DNA of 64,000 bases from Calonectria ilicicola (Eukaryota; Ascomycota; Sordariomycetes; Hypocreales; Nectriaceae). Position numbers and translations under genes: made by a program. This document shows, piece by piece, positions 42,977 to 58,315 of this stretch (its first letter is position 1; each line of letters opens with the position of its first letter). The stretch spans positions 1 through 64,000 of the forward strand of contig CP085835.1 in the NCBI GenBank assembly GCA_020809705.1. Direction: 5' to 3'. Under the pieces are notes generated by a model. The model was not told the DNA's origin, ran no database searches, and was given only the letters and a program-made list of their open reading frames with translations.

Positions 42977-45900
42977 CCACTTGGTCTCGGTCTGTGGAAT
43001 ACGGAAACAATATCACACGAGAAGGGAAATATAAAGTAAGAAAATTGTCAGATATATTGATAGATAGTCATAAATAGCCATCCTACTGCCTGCATCATGC
43101 TAATTGTCCAACAAGGTAGAATCGATGGATCAAATAAATATTAGAATGCACTACTTAGAATAAAAAGATTACTAGATATCGTGATAACCTGAAATACCTT
43201 CTTCGATGCTACTATCGATGCCTATTGCGCATATCGTATATAGATAATAATGAACATTTGCTTACACGCCAATTCAATGTTGGCTTTGCTGAAAGGAAAC
43301 CTGTCTTGAGCACTGCACAGCAGCTTTAATGGCCTACGGTGCAACGGTCCCACCATACGCGTGGCTAAGTGCATCTGAGATTCAGAAAAGCCTATTCGGG
43401 ACATGGTCAGTCAGCTTAATCTTAACAAGAATCTAATCCAACGACACAGCTACTAGACCTAGTGCGGAAAACCCAGCACATACAAAAGACAACGGCCTCG
43501 GGACATAATTCAAAAGCCGAACACAATGATACTCCTCCTTCCCCTAAGGGTTATTATCGCATGTCTGAAGGAAGACAAGATTTCCCTCCAAGCTTGTTTA
43601 TAAAGCTAGAAAAAGAAGCATTATATACACCACTAAGCTCTACTACTAATTAAACGGCTAAGTAGAAGGATTATGCGCAAGAGGGTTGGATGGCAAGGGG
43701 CTACGGTTAGTCTAGCCGATTTTAGATAGTGGCATAGCAAAATATAATATACACTCACCCAGAAGCTTTGATGCAACTGAGAGATGGCGTTTTATTCTTC
43801 AAGCGTGTTAATAAATTAATCAAAATTTTTATTCGATAATTCCAACAACGAAATTGCACGATCGACATGTTACGGCGAATGACTAAGATGAGTTGACTGA
43901 CCAATCCCTTGGTGTCGTTAGGGGCTTTACAATGTTCTGTTTCTCCATAATAGTCAACCAAGATGCTGCCATATCATGACGGTGATATCCATAAATCAAT
44001 ACTGCTTTGAATAATACGATTCAGTGGCAATTAGTATTTTCCGCATAGGCGAGGTATTAAATATTCCAAACCTTCTTGATCTATTAGCAGCCGATTCAGA
44101 AGCCGTCATTTCCTACTTTCAAAAAGCCCAAAGCTCAGGCTGTAATTTGAGCAGAGTGGGAGATGAGTAAATCTTGCACTAAGATATAGCACATAATTAC
44201 CACATTTGGCTTTGCCGTCGGTACCAAAGAAGCGACCTTAAGAGGCTGCACCATCTCGGTTAATAATAAACGAAGCAAGACATGATGTTCAGAACAAGTA
44301 TGACGACTGGTTTGAGGTAGTCTGCAATTTGGACACATTTTCAACTCCTCCAGAGAATATTCATGGCCTAATAGGCAGCGCCTAGCTTCCCCTCCAACCT
44401 ATGACCTTACTGCAAATCAGAAACAGAATGGGAGATGCGGAAAAGCCCAATGGGCAATGCACCTTATGTCCATGCCTGTTCCCAAGTTTCTGTGTCTACA
44501 ATATCAGAAGGTGCAATAGACATGGCCTCCAGCTGGATTTACGCCCGATTGCTACCTATATTAGGTTCTACAAAGCTTGTATAACATTCTAATTTACCCA
44601 TCACAATTCATACCCCATATTATATCCATATTCCCATATAAGTGCCTAGAGCCAACCTGGTTAGGATATTACCAATCCAAGGCCTAACTCCTAGCAAAAT
44701 GCCCTCCTTAGCCCCATACCCCCTACTTTGCTCCCCCAAATTCATATCTCTGATTAAAGTGGTAGCATTTTCTAAAGCTTAGGCCAAAAGAAGTCTGAAG
44801 CTGGTTAGCCTTGTGAGACGTAGTTTATAGCACCAATATAATACATAGTCACTATAAAGCTACTTGTCAATCTTAATTTAACTAAAGCACTAAAACACCT
44901 CTCCCACCACATTAACAACTAGATAGACTTTTACTACTCCAAGCAAAGAGAAGCTGCAGGTAAAAATGTGACTACAGCTACAGATTTCTTACCAAGCCAA
45001 ACTGATGCACTATCTTACCGGGACGACCAATAGACAGTCCATATCCAGCCAACCGATTTCCGGAACGGGTCGCCTTTTTGCTAGGCATAGACCCTTGCCC
45101 CTGCTTATCTTGCTAACCAATCAACCGACCAGGGGGGGCATGTGATTTGCTTCAAGGCTCTTTTTTTTTTATTTTCTCAGTTTGGACTTCGAACCCAAGT
45201 CCTATTTAGTAGCTTCAGTAGAAGCTTAGGATAGTTGCACAAGTCTAATTCTAAGCCAGGCAGCGCGTAAAGGACCGAGCTTCTGTGAAACTCCAGAACG
45301 CCGTTTGCGTCACACTTAACCCCGGACACTCCGTTAGCTAGCCGCTGTGCCGCTGCCTTCAAAATAACGATGAACCAATTATGAGCCCACTTAAGCAATC
45401 GCCTGCCCAACCAAGCACAGTGCTCTCACCCTGACAGACCACACACATTACTCTCGCTTGGGGTTCGAGCCTAGCTCGCGTAAACACCATAAGTTAGCGT
45501 GAAGTAATACCACATAGCAAATCCACTCCTCCACATTCATCCAACATTACAACATAAAACATAGCATCGGGCTCAACGAGAAATTCCCGAACCTCATAGA
45601 TCTAACCCTTAGCGCAACCTTAGTCTGCCTTGTGACTAACACTTGCTATGATTGTGCACGGCACCGTTCATCGCATGGATCACCACCATCAAATGCGCTA
45701 TCACTGAGAGATATGACAAATGAGTACACACCGAAATTCTACTACCTTTTTTTGGCGCTTTTCCTCGCTTTGCCGTTCATGGCAGTCTTTGATGCGAACC
45801 TTGAAAAGTTGTGTGCCAGCTACAGCTGTGCGTGCGGATTCGCGAATTAGTGTCTGGGGTTTAAGCATGGTCTCATTACTATCCCAACAGGAGTGGAGAT

Positions 45901-47602
45901 CCTGTAATTATAAGTATCAATTTCACAGCGCTTTTGAAACATATCATTATCATCGACCGCCAGACAAAGAACCATAAAAGTCACCAACATGTGGGTATAT
46001 CATTTCATAGCAATTTTCTCTACTCGATTTATTTGTTCGCCCATGTCCGAGATCTTATTTCTGATGGATTATTCTATCAGATAATTGTGGGAGTAGATGT
46101 GAAATTTATTTTGCCCTTTTGTTGGATGTGCTATTTTGTTTTGAACGGTTTTCAACAATGCTGCTCGCTTTTATCTCTTCTAGGGTAGGCTTACAATCCA
46201 CATGTTATCCAGACGAGTTTGGTGTGTCGGGTTCACCCATGAAGTCTAAGATTTTTCCTGATAAATAGGGAATTTATAATAGATAATATATAATTTAATC
46301 ATGAAATATGTCAGCTCATCATTTTCCTGTACTCTTCTGATCCGGGTTGTGCGGATGGAAAGTGTTTTACCCATCTCAATGATGAACCGAACGGCTTCAG
46401 CTGTGCCTTTCTTAAAAGAATGGCATCCTAAAATGCTTGGTAGTGGGTCAGCATTGAGCATCCATCTTTTTGCTTTTTTTTTCTTTTTGAAACACCTTCA
46501 CTAGGATAGAAAAGTATCCAACTTGGGAGTAGGCGTTTTGACAGATTTCAAGATGGAACAAACCAGCGCGGGAAATTTAGCTCCCGGGCTGGAAGTCAAC
46601 CTTACATGTTCATGTTTCCAAGGATCCTGTCTCAGCTAATCTTCAGCTCAAATCTGAAAGCTGGTGCATGGATCAACATTTTGAATAATTATCGTAATTG
46701 GTGTGGTCTGTGCCGCCCTCAGGCTTAAGGCCGTATCTGGCGTATAGACTGAATGCGGTCTCGAATCAATGACAGACGAGGCTGAGATTTTAGCATGTTT
46801 CATTCCTTAAATTTAGTCTTAATTTCAGAGCTGAATATTAGGCAACTGAACTTAAAAGATGACCTCTGTTTCTAGTATTCTATTTATGTTTTGGATGCTT
46901 GATCATCTGTCACATGCTCACCTCCGCCCAGTTCGCAGTCAGTCGTTAATCATCTCATGATAGCAATAATAAAATAATCATTATTTAATTCTAAAAAAAC
47001 AGTTCTAGCTTGAATGATGACATGTAATACTTCTGCCTGTGCTGAAGTGGGCACTATACATAACTGAAACCCTGAACTCCCGTTGCGGGACCAGAAATAT
47101 GGCATTTTGGATCTCTAAAATATACATCTGATTTGATAGCTGGTCCTTTATTTACCACCTTAAGATTAAGCGCTGCAAAAAGTATGGACGATGGTATTGT
47201 ACTGCAAAAATATTTTGGATCTGATCACATGAATGTGTCTGCATCATGGAGCCCAGTCAGGTCAGAAACCATACGAATATTAGATTCTCAGGTTCAGTCA
47301 ACCTTTTTTATTTATTGGAAGGCAACGGGTATCTTGCCTTTTCCGTACCGCTAGATATCTAGACTGAGACTGTAATGCGCGAATATACCCGAGGGGTTGG
47401 GGTCATTTGTGACCAACACATCGTTTTTGCCTTTCGAACGCAGTTGAGATTTACCTTCGAATGACGTGCTTGCTAATGAGTCATTGGTGGAGTAGTCGCG
47501 ACAGCCGATAAATTTCTTCCGACAAGACGCGCTAAATAAAATGGTGCCGAGCCCGACCGAAAGCGACACCCGACAAGCACCCAAAACCATCGCAATGGTG
47601 CA
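42977..47602. other. Long non-coding stretch (4.6 kb)
   Basis: No gene could be supported. All open frames are short and lack splice-consistent partners. A tRNA-like or SINE-like patch lies at about 45176-45480: B-box-like GGTTCGAAGTCC on the minus strand and GGTTCGAGCC on the plus strand. The final 250 bp carry the promoter side of the regulator gene. Confidence 0.5.
47552..47573. promoter_or_regulatory. CCCGA motifs just upstream of the regulator gene
   Basis: CCCGA occurs at 47552-47556 and 47569-47573, with one more at 47388-47392, 30-215 bp before the regulator's ATG. The same word is clustered before the sulfatase gene. Could be an autoregulatory zinc-cluster site; inference only. Confidence 0.35.
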
Positions 47603-50053
47603 ATGGTGGGCGGAATGGAAACCGAAAAACAGTCGCCCAAGAAACGGTCACGATCCAGCAATGGATGTCGCCCATGCAAATCCCGCAGGGTGGGTTGCAC
47701 CCATCTCCTGTGTTTCAATGTCTGGGAATTCTAAATCCACGCCCTGGCCTAGGTGAAATGCGACGAAAATCCGGATACTTGCAACAACTGTGCTCGTCTA
47801 GGATTCAAGTGTGTATATGAAGTCGGTGAGAATCCCTCTACAGCAACTCTACTCCAAACCCATATTTTCCCCATCCAGGACGTTGCTTAGCCTTGTTTCA
47901 CAGAAAGTTCTCCTGATTCTGGCCCGAAGGAAGCGGAAGAACCGCCGCCTAAGAGGCGTACAAGACAGGCATGCCGTGGCTGCAGATCCAACAAGCTTCG
48001 CTGCTCAGGAGATATTCCAAAATGCAATCGGTGCCAGAAACAAAACCTTGAATGCATCTATGAGCAGGTTTGCTCAACAAGAGAAAATCCATCTTCATCT
48101 AAACAGTTTCAAGGAGCCAATGCACCCCAGAATCCGCCTGAGCCCGATAGACGCATCTGCGGAACTACACTGGACCCGCGTAAATTCATCTTGCAACAAC
48201 ATATAGATGCCTACTTCCAATATGTACACACAACGGGGCTCTTTAACTTTATTCACAAAGGTTCTTTCCTACGCGCATGGCATACAGGTTCAATATCAAA
48301 AAGCTTGCTTCGCGTTGTGACTGGTGTCGCTTCTCGGTTCGTTGTGAACAAGCCAAAGGCTACCGGAAACCTTGACCCTGGGCCGCAGTGGGTTAAGGAA
48401 GTTGAACGAGAAATTTTGTGCGATATGGAATCCGTATCTGTACCTAGGCTGCAGATTATATTGCTCCTAATATTCGATCATGTGGCTTCGGGTCGTCTTT
48501 CGGCATCCTGGCACATTTTAGCTCTCGCGTCTCGGCAGGCATTTGCTCTCAGACTCAACCACTCTAACAAGAATGTTCTGTTTACCAACCAAGAATGTCG
48601 CCGCCGTTTGATGTGGTGCAATTATATTATGGACAAATTGATTGGTGGCAGTGGTCTTTCGTACCCTTCCATGTGTCCACGAGAGAGCATTAACTTGACC
48701 GTTCCATGCAACAACCGACTTTTCAATCTAGAATTAGAACGCGAGACAGACATTTTAGATAATGTAGCTTCGCAACGCGTTAGGGATGTCGATAATGTTG
48801 GTGTGACGGCATATCTCATTCGCATTATCGACTTGCGTGACAGAGTTCAAGCCCTAGTGAGAATGGAAAATAATCAACCCACACAACTAAGCCTGAGCGA
48901 CGAAGGCGCTGCAAGGACTCTCTGGGAGCAGCTTGTTGAGTTTCAGACGCACTTGCCACCAGAAATGCAAGATACAGAAAGAGCACTGTATTTGAGAGTA
49001 TTTACGCCAGAGGCAGACGTATACACCATGACACATACGTGGCTGCACACTGCAGCTTGTGAACTATTTGGTCACTTTCTCGGTATCACGTCGCAAAGAA
49101 GCCGTGGAGAAACACGCGAAATTACAAAGGAGGTTCCCAATGAAGGGTTTTTGAAAACTTGCCGTGAGGAACTGGCTCGACACACAAATGAGCTGAATCG
49201 GTTCTGGATGCGCTTGCACTCAGTTCAACGTTACTCAACACGCTTTTTTGTTACGGATACAACTATTGGACAGTGTGTGCTTATGAATACGTGCTCACTT
49301 CTTTACCTTTATCGAAAAGGAACATCAAATGAGAGGCGTGATCAAGAGGCTGCAACTATGGCAGCTCTTCGTCTTAATTTGGAAATTCTTACACCTCTCA
49401 ATGAAGTGAGTCCGGTTGTGGATGGCTGGGTGAGTTTTGATTATATTCATCAAGGTTCATAACGACGCTAAATTTTGCAAATTCTAAGCTCCAAGAAGTT
49501 ATTGCTGAAATAAGAGACTCACCATTTGCAAATTTGATTGATGGTCTCCCTCCACATCAACATGGGTAAGTTTGTAATACTCTAAATCTCTTCCATTCTA
49601 CTGTCCTCACAAAACCCAACTAGAGCCTCCGAAATAGAACACCCGCCGTTGTCATTGGAGATAGTCTTGAGTCAAGCCCGGAAACGCGAGGATATCAGAT
49701 ACCCGAACCATAAATCTGGTCAAAAAAGCAAACAGGCGCCCGCAGATGAAGAACATAGTACTACGGGGGAGGTATCCAGTGGGCTCTCCGTGTTACGGGG
49801 TCAAAATGAGACCATGGCTTCTACAGCAGAGCTTGAATGGCCAAGGTTAGATGCAATTTCTAGTGACGAAACCTCTTACTCTGTGTCAGACTCGTCAACT
49901 GGCTTATCGGGCTTTCACGCCCTATGCCTCTACGGCGACACGGGCGATGGATTTGATACGTCCCTTATAGGTCCTGGGATATCTACGGCAATACTGCCGG
50001 GAGACAATTTCGGAAATTTAGGATCATGGGAAGGGATGAATTGGCTACCTTGA
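47603..50053 (+). CDS. Transcription factor with two tandem Zn(II)2Cys6 clusters
   Basis: Five exons: 47603-47689, 47753-47825, 47904-49429, 49489-49565 and 49624-50053, giving 730 residues with all junctions in frame. The first zinc cluster has Cys 22, 25, 32, 39, 42 and 49 (spacing 2-6-6-2-6) and is cut by intron 1 after the second Cys. After a 27-residue linker with a basic patch (PPPKRRTRQ) comes a second complete cluster, Cys 77, 80, 87, 94, 97 and 104, with the same spacing. A fungal regulator middle domain follows (HIDAYFQYVHTTGLFNFIHK near residue 150, ASRQAFALRLNH, RRRLMWCNYIMDKLIGG), then an acidic Ser/Thr-rich C-terminus suited to activation. Two clusters in one chain are uncommon. 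Likely local target is the sulfatase gene just downstream (516 bp gap). Confidence 0.9.
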
Positions 50054-52363
<2,310 letters not shown>

Positions 52364-53095
52364 GGCTTTCCGTCCTATAAAGGATACGCCTGTGAGGTGT
52401 TGGCTTGTGCGTGAAAGGGGCGGGGTTGGGAAGGAAAAAGAAATCGGAGGTGGCTGGAACAGGAACCCATTCGGTTGCCTGCCATTATAGTAGATGGCTA
52501 GCTGGCTATTTGTTGCTCACTTTTCTATCTAGATAAATGGCCATATTCTATACCCAAAATAAACCCCCGATATGTTTTCTGATTGAGTGTTTGTTGTTGT
52601 TATTGATGTTGCTTCCAGACTACCCGCCAAAAAATGCCTCATAGAAATAGTTGGAGCGGGCGTCGCATAGCTGTGCAGCAGGACACGGATCAACATTACC
52701 AGAGCGCTCTCCAGGATCAGACTGGAATAAAGCAGAAGCGAGCGTGAGAATGCATTAAAAATAGAAATGGTTGAACCAACACACCAACCAGATGGAAGAT
52801 ATGGGCCCCACACTCAAATCTGAGCTCTCGCTTCTTTGCGGCTGGGGTACAGCTTATGCAGACATGATGTGAAAAAGCCCTTGTGTTTCTCAGCACCTCA
52901 AACATCAAATACGACGTGATAGCCCGACGCTACGAACTTGTTCATTTTGGCTAATGAATGGCTTCTGTGGCATCTAAGCGTGTCTGATAGCCACTTCGTC
53001 ACTCAAATGATTCTTCTCTATCGTAGAGGTCTCCTCCATTGCACCCATCGTGTGGCAACTTGAAATGAAGGGTGTCGTCACCTTTCACGTTCGCA
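52364..53095. other. Intergenic region
   Basis: Sulfatase 3' flank and upstream region of the membrane protein gene; no other feature recognised. Confidence 0.5.
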
Positions 53096-55182
53096 ATGAA
53101 TCCGTCTATGTCGGCCGGTCTGAGCAACCGCGACACCATGAAATCTTTATTAAGTGGTGAGAAGAAGAGAGAAACCAAAAGCGAAGAAGGATTTTTCGCC
53201 CGACTGTGGAAGAAAACGAGGGCAGATATTGCCAATGATTGGAAATCAACAAAATGGTTGCGCGGCTGCCTCTGGTTTCTTTACTTCTGTTGGGCTTCCA
53301 TGCTAATTGGCATGTTGATCTACCTTTCCATCGCTGGAAGCAAAGGAGGGAATTACTTTATATCCCCGTGCTCACCAAGCGGTACTTTTAGCCCATTTTC
53401 AGGAGCAAACACCTGGTTTGCTGCAGATGGCTTCTTCCAAATCACCTTTGCATTTGGAAATCTAAATTTCACCAAGGCCAAGGTTATTGATATAGTTTGG
53501 GATATTGTGAGTACTTTTTGAACACCCCAGAAAATATCACTGCAAGAAGTCATTTTCGATGGCAAAGGTTCTTGAGGAAACTAATGGGAAACGTATTGTT
53601 AGTTGATTGGACGAGGAGGCCAGTTCATCATATCCTTTGTATCATGGGAGGTATTCTCACACTACATTACCACTTCCATGGCTCTGCAACCAGCGACATT
53701 TCTTATATTCTGGACGGTCTTTTTGCAAAGAGAAAACTCCATTCTATCAATATATCGACTTATACGAAACTTGAAGGCGCATCGGGGCATAAAGTCGACA
53801 GTTGCTAACATCTTCATCGTTGCGACCTTGGTTTTTGCAATTTCTTTCTCCACACTGGCAAGTGCCATGACAGGATATATCCCATCCAATAGAGCTTACG
53901 TCAAGAAAGAAGGCGGTAGCTTAGTGCCGTTTTTCGACTTTTCTCCATTGGCATATATTATCCATGATGGTAGGAGAGTTAACCTCAGTGACAATTACAG
54001 GGTATTATTCGATCCCGTATATTCTGGTAATAATCGGTTAGGTGCCCAAAGTGAGTGGATACTAATTTGCCTTCAGGACTCGTCAACCCCTCAATAAACA
54101 AGATTAATGGTTATCTATATCCCGACACCTGTAAGAACTATGGTAGAACCGATGAAAGTTGTTCAATCACAAATACTGTATCAAAATGTGAGAATGAACC
54201 TGTTTAGATAAAGTCGCCGTCTGACCCCGTTTCACAGATGTGTCCCAGTATGGATTCTATGGATTAAATGATACTGGGTTAAAATTCGGTAACATATCTC
54301 TCGAATCACCGAGCTTGAATATATCCGGCTTTTATCTGATGACATATCCTTACCCAGATGGATATGACTGGAAAAACCCACTGACAAATGAATATCCATT
54401 CAGAAATGCGTCCAACTTTTCATATACAGTCAAAGGTGAAACAACATTGTATGATTTGGCATATGTGGAAGAAAATGGAATTTGTCAACCAATATCGAGA
54501 GACTCTGTAAGAACTCTGTTTGTCCACAATCAATTTCGTTACAACAAACTAACTTTATTCTAAGAAACATGATTATGATTATCAATGGGGATTCTCGTTC
54601 ATGCAACTCCTCCTTGTAATAGCTTTGACTTGGATCTGGTCAATAGGAATTTGGATAATGTGGCTCAGCTCAAAAGCCAAATTACCTTTACGAAACGAGT
54701 ACGGCGAACCACTGGCAATTCCAACTGGTTGGAGGGGTGTTATGCAACTGGCCGATGCAATAAGAGAAGAACTGAACGCAGCCGATATCGATCCTACCCA
54801 GTTGACGGACCAAGAATTGGAGAAAAGTATCCGAAAGGCCTTGAATGGGGGCTCGATCATTCTTCCAGGGTCTGTTTCAAATGATAGCATCTGGCGCAAG
54901 GTGGCAGAGTCTGCTAAAAAGGAGATGTGGTGGATATTATTCTGCCTGATAACTTGCGTTATTGGTATTATCCTTATCCAATTTTGGAATTTCTTCTTCG
55001 GTCTATTCCTCATAAGTGGGGCATTCTTCGGCACAGCATTTGCTCTGCGGGCAGGATCCTCTGTCGGAAGCAAAGTCTTCTTCATCTCATTGCTTCTTTT
55101 ACCAGCAATCATTACTGGGGCAGCTCTTGCTGTCAAATTCAGAGATTGGTCCTATGACAGCTCTGGCTATGGCTTTGTGTAG
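53096..55182 (+). CDS. Multi-pass fungal membrane protein of unknown function
   Basis: Five exons, 53096-53506, 53603-54026, 54077-54187, 54238-54506 and 54565-55182, give about 610 residues with consistent phases. The open frame reaches eight codons upstream of the ATG at 53096, but only through GTG. A cytosolic start is followed by a membrane segment (WLRGCLWFLYFCWASMLIGM), a cluster of segments around GRGGQFIISFVSWEVF and VANIFIVATLVFAISFS, a luminal or external part with several N-glycosylation sites (NISLES, NISG, NASNFS) and paired cysteines, then four C-terminal segments (LLLVIALTWIWSIGIWIMW; IGIILIQFW; FFISLLLLPAIITGAALAV). Homologous predicted proteins are common in Pezizomycotina, but I know no function. 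Confidence 0.8.
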
Positions 55183-55907
55183 TTAGAGATAAGATGACTC
55201 CAGAAATATGGAGAAATCACTCAAAAATAGAGGGAAAAAAACCATAGTGGCTTTTCGAGTGATATATGGAATGCCGACTAATAGGTGGTCATATGATACG
55301 TCCCTTCGGTTGACACATCAAAAGCTTTTTACTCTTGACAACATTTCTCTACCCCGTGACCAGGCATCGTGTACTTCTTGACTAGCCTTAGACATATCAG
55401 CACCATGAGCATTATATATTGCACAGGCGCGTAATAAATAGTGTAGGTCGAGGGCATGGCGCATAATCCCAGCTCCAGTAAGCCGCACAGTGTGCATTCA
55501 CACAAAGGAGATAATGACCTTTTGGGCCATTTGATCCTCGATGGAAGTGGAAGTACTGCTGTTAATAATGCTAATGAATGCTTCCAAAGGGCCGCATGGT
55601 ATGATAAGTAGGAGCCTTCCTTCAACTTGCCGCTTCGTGTTATTCATAAGCCATTTGCCTCTTTGCATGAAATTTCCCATTTTGGATTAGTAGTGAACCT
55701 CACAACCATGACGTCAAACTTCGAATATCCAATCCTGACGATCTCTTTAGTGCTGACCCTGACCACGCTAGAGTGTCGATCCGTGAGTCAGATCCGAAGT
55801 ATAAAATGGTCTCGGAAATATGTAGGAATAAGCAGACAGGATGCAAATTTATTTAAAATTTCCATTGACGTTAACTTTTCCCTCGGAGCTGTTGGCCGTA
55901 TGACAAA
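55183..55907. other. Intergenic region upstream of the P450 gene
   Basis: No gene supported. The 725 bp contain the P450 promoter side. Confidence 0.5.
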
Positions 55908-57650
55908 ATGCTTTTCGAGTCTTCCCTTTCCCCTGCCTTTAAGGCACCAACCTGGGGTTTTTTAGTTTTCTTTAGCCTTTTTATTTTTCACATTACAAAA
56001 CGGTTCTACGTTGCTTTTTTTTCTCCGGTTGCTCGTGTGCCGGGACCTGTGGCCGCCAAATTCACCCGTCTGTGGGAGCTTGTGGCATTCCACCGCGGGG
56101 ATTTCGAAAAGACCACTATAAGCCTTCATGAACGCTACGGTACGGACAAATCAAGGTGGAATAAAAGCATAGTCAAACGTTTCTAATGTTAATGGACTTT
56201 TAGGGCCTGTTGTTAGGATTGCGCCAAATCGATTCAGCATCAATGACCCAGAGGCCATAAAAGTGATCCTGGGTCACGGGCCCTACAAAAAATCACGATT
56301 TTACTCCACTTTTGCTAGCCCCGGAGGCACAAATACATTCTCCGAGCAAAACTTCACTACTCACTCAATGATGCGTCGCCGAGTCTCGGTATTGTATTCT
56401 ACATCCGCTCTATTATCTTACGAAGGGTTCATTGATTCTTGTACTGCAACCTTGGTGGAAAAGCTTCGCAAATTTGCAGATACAAAACAGCAAGTTCCTA
56501 TACCCGTCCTTCTTCAATACTATGCTTTTGATGTGATTGGGGAAATTACTGTACGTTCTCCATGATCAGTATGTGAAGGCCAAAATCATATTAAAATGGG
56601 TTGTAGGTCGGTCACAGCTTTGGTCTCCTGCAAGACGAAGGTGACTCAAAGGGAATTATCAAGACGATTGATGAAGCCCATGATGCTGCCAGTCAAATCG
56701 CTCTTATCCCTGAATCATATCCAATAATAGCCCAGATAGGCAAATTACCATGGCTTGAACCACCATTCAAAGCCATTAATAAATTTGTCCAAGAGCATAT
56801 TGACGCAAGGGCACAGGGCAAGGAGGAGAGCAACAGAGCAGACTTTTTGACCAAATTGTTGAACCTAGAAGAGTCCGGAAAGAACACCAGGTTTGACACA
56901 TGGAATTCAGCTTTGACAAATATTGCTGCTGGTTCAGATACCACAGCTACTGCTTTATCCAGTGTCGTGTACCATCTTCTAAAGGTGCCTCGAGCGATGG
57001 AAAGACTGAGAAGAGAAATTGATGAGGCCAGAGATTCGGGCCAAATCTCGAATCCTATCACTTTCAAAGAAGCACAAAAATTGACCTATCTTCAAGCTGT
57101 TATTATGGAGGCTTTGCGAATACATCCAGGAGTGGGCCAACCCCTCGTCCGACTTGTCCCTGAAAATGGCGCGGTCATTTCCGGGTACCATTTTCCCCCA
57201 GGTGTAAGTGCCGGCAACAAAGTTCCAATAGCAAAATTGTTATTCCAGATATACACTAATCTCACAAGGTAGGCCGAGGTTGGAATAAATCCATGGGCCA
57301 TTCATTTCAACAAGGATGCATTTGGTGAGGATGCGAACGTATTTCGTCCCGAGCGCTGGCTTTGTGATGGGCCTGAACGTTCAAGATTGGAACAGAATTT
57401 CTTAGCAGTGAGTTAAAGCATCATCGATTACTATTTATGTGTCGTCATCTAACCTTACTCACCCCAGTTCGGTGCTGGGACTCGAGCGTGCCTTGGCAAA
57501 AACATTAGTCTGCTGGAGATCTCCAAAGTCATACCTCAGCTAATTCAAACTTTTGATTTCCGGCTTGAATCATCTGAGAAAGAATGGAAGACTATTAATC
57601 GTTGGTTTGTTAAGACCTCTTTCAATTCTTATGTTTCTATCCGATCTTAA
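55908..57650 (+). CDS. Cytochrome P450 monooxygenase
   Basis: Five exons, 55908-56139, 56204-56550, 56607-57203, 57273-57407 and 57468-57650, give 497 residues. An N-terminal membrane anchor (TWGFLVFFSLFIFHI) precedes the proline hinge VARVPGPVAAKF. Oxygen-binding I-helix motif is AAGSDTTATA, the K-helix ExxR is EALRIHP, then FRPERW and the haem-binding loop FGAGTRACLGK with the cysteine ligand. The exon pattern and sequence style resemble the pisatin-demethylase-like CYPs of ascomycetes. It sits in the endoplasmic reticulum membrane and would oxidise a small hydrophobic substrate; which one cannot be told. It may act with the sulfatase and the kinase/dehydrogenase pair nearby. Confidence 0.93.
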
Positions 57651-58315
57651 TGTCGACGAATGCGAAACGTATTGTGGGTGATGTGCGATAATTATGTCCG
57701 AAAATAGAGGCTGAAAAAGCAATACTGACGCGTTCCCAAAGGTTTGTTTCAATCAAATCAGTTTTCTTTAGCAGCCAAATGTATCTAAATACTCTAATTA
57801 CATGATCTTGGACCCCCGTGTTACAGTAAAGAATGCACAAATTCGTCTTGTGCTCTGATGATCCAATACAGTCGCCATTAACTCTCTAGCGGCGTGGTTA
57901 GGCATTCTGCTGGATCGCTGGAACTCAATATCTGGGCCCTCGCAAGCCATGCTTCTCCCAGTTAGCTTGGGCGCACGCTAGTTCGTCTACATCCCGTTCC
58001 ACTCCCATGTTTCCATCTTTTGTAAAACGATCCTGCCTGACCAAACCCAACCATTTTCCTATTAAAAAGGGCATCAAGTAGAGTTAAACAATTTCTGCCA
58101 ACACCAAAATTTCTGGTCACATCTACTTTAAACACCAGACCTGAAAGTCTATCTTGAGGCGTGGCCTTAGGACCCGTGACCTTGTCGGGCTCTTCCTTTC
58201 CTTAAAGGAAGAAAATAATTATATGAATAATATCTACTTGAAACACGTTGGGGGGAAACTTTGGCAATTACAATGGGGAATCGTTCATTCAATCGTATTC
58301 GGAAGTGATGTCAAT
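57651..58315. other. Convergent intergenic region
   Basis: Lies between the 3' ends of the P450 and the rhodopsin-like gene. No feature recognised. Confidence 0.5.
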
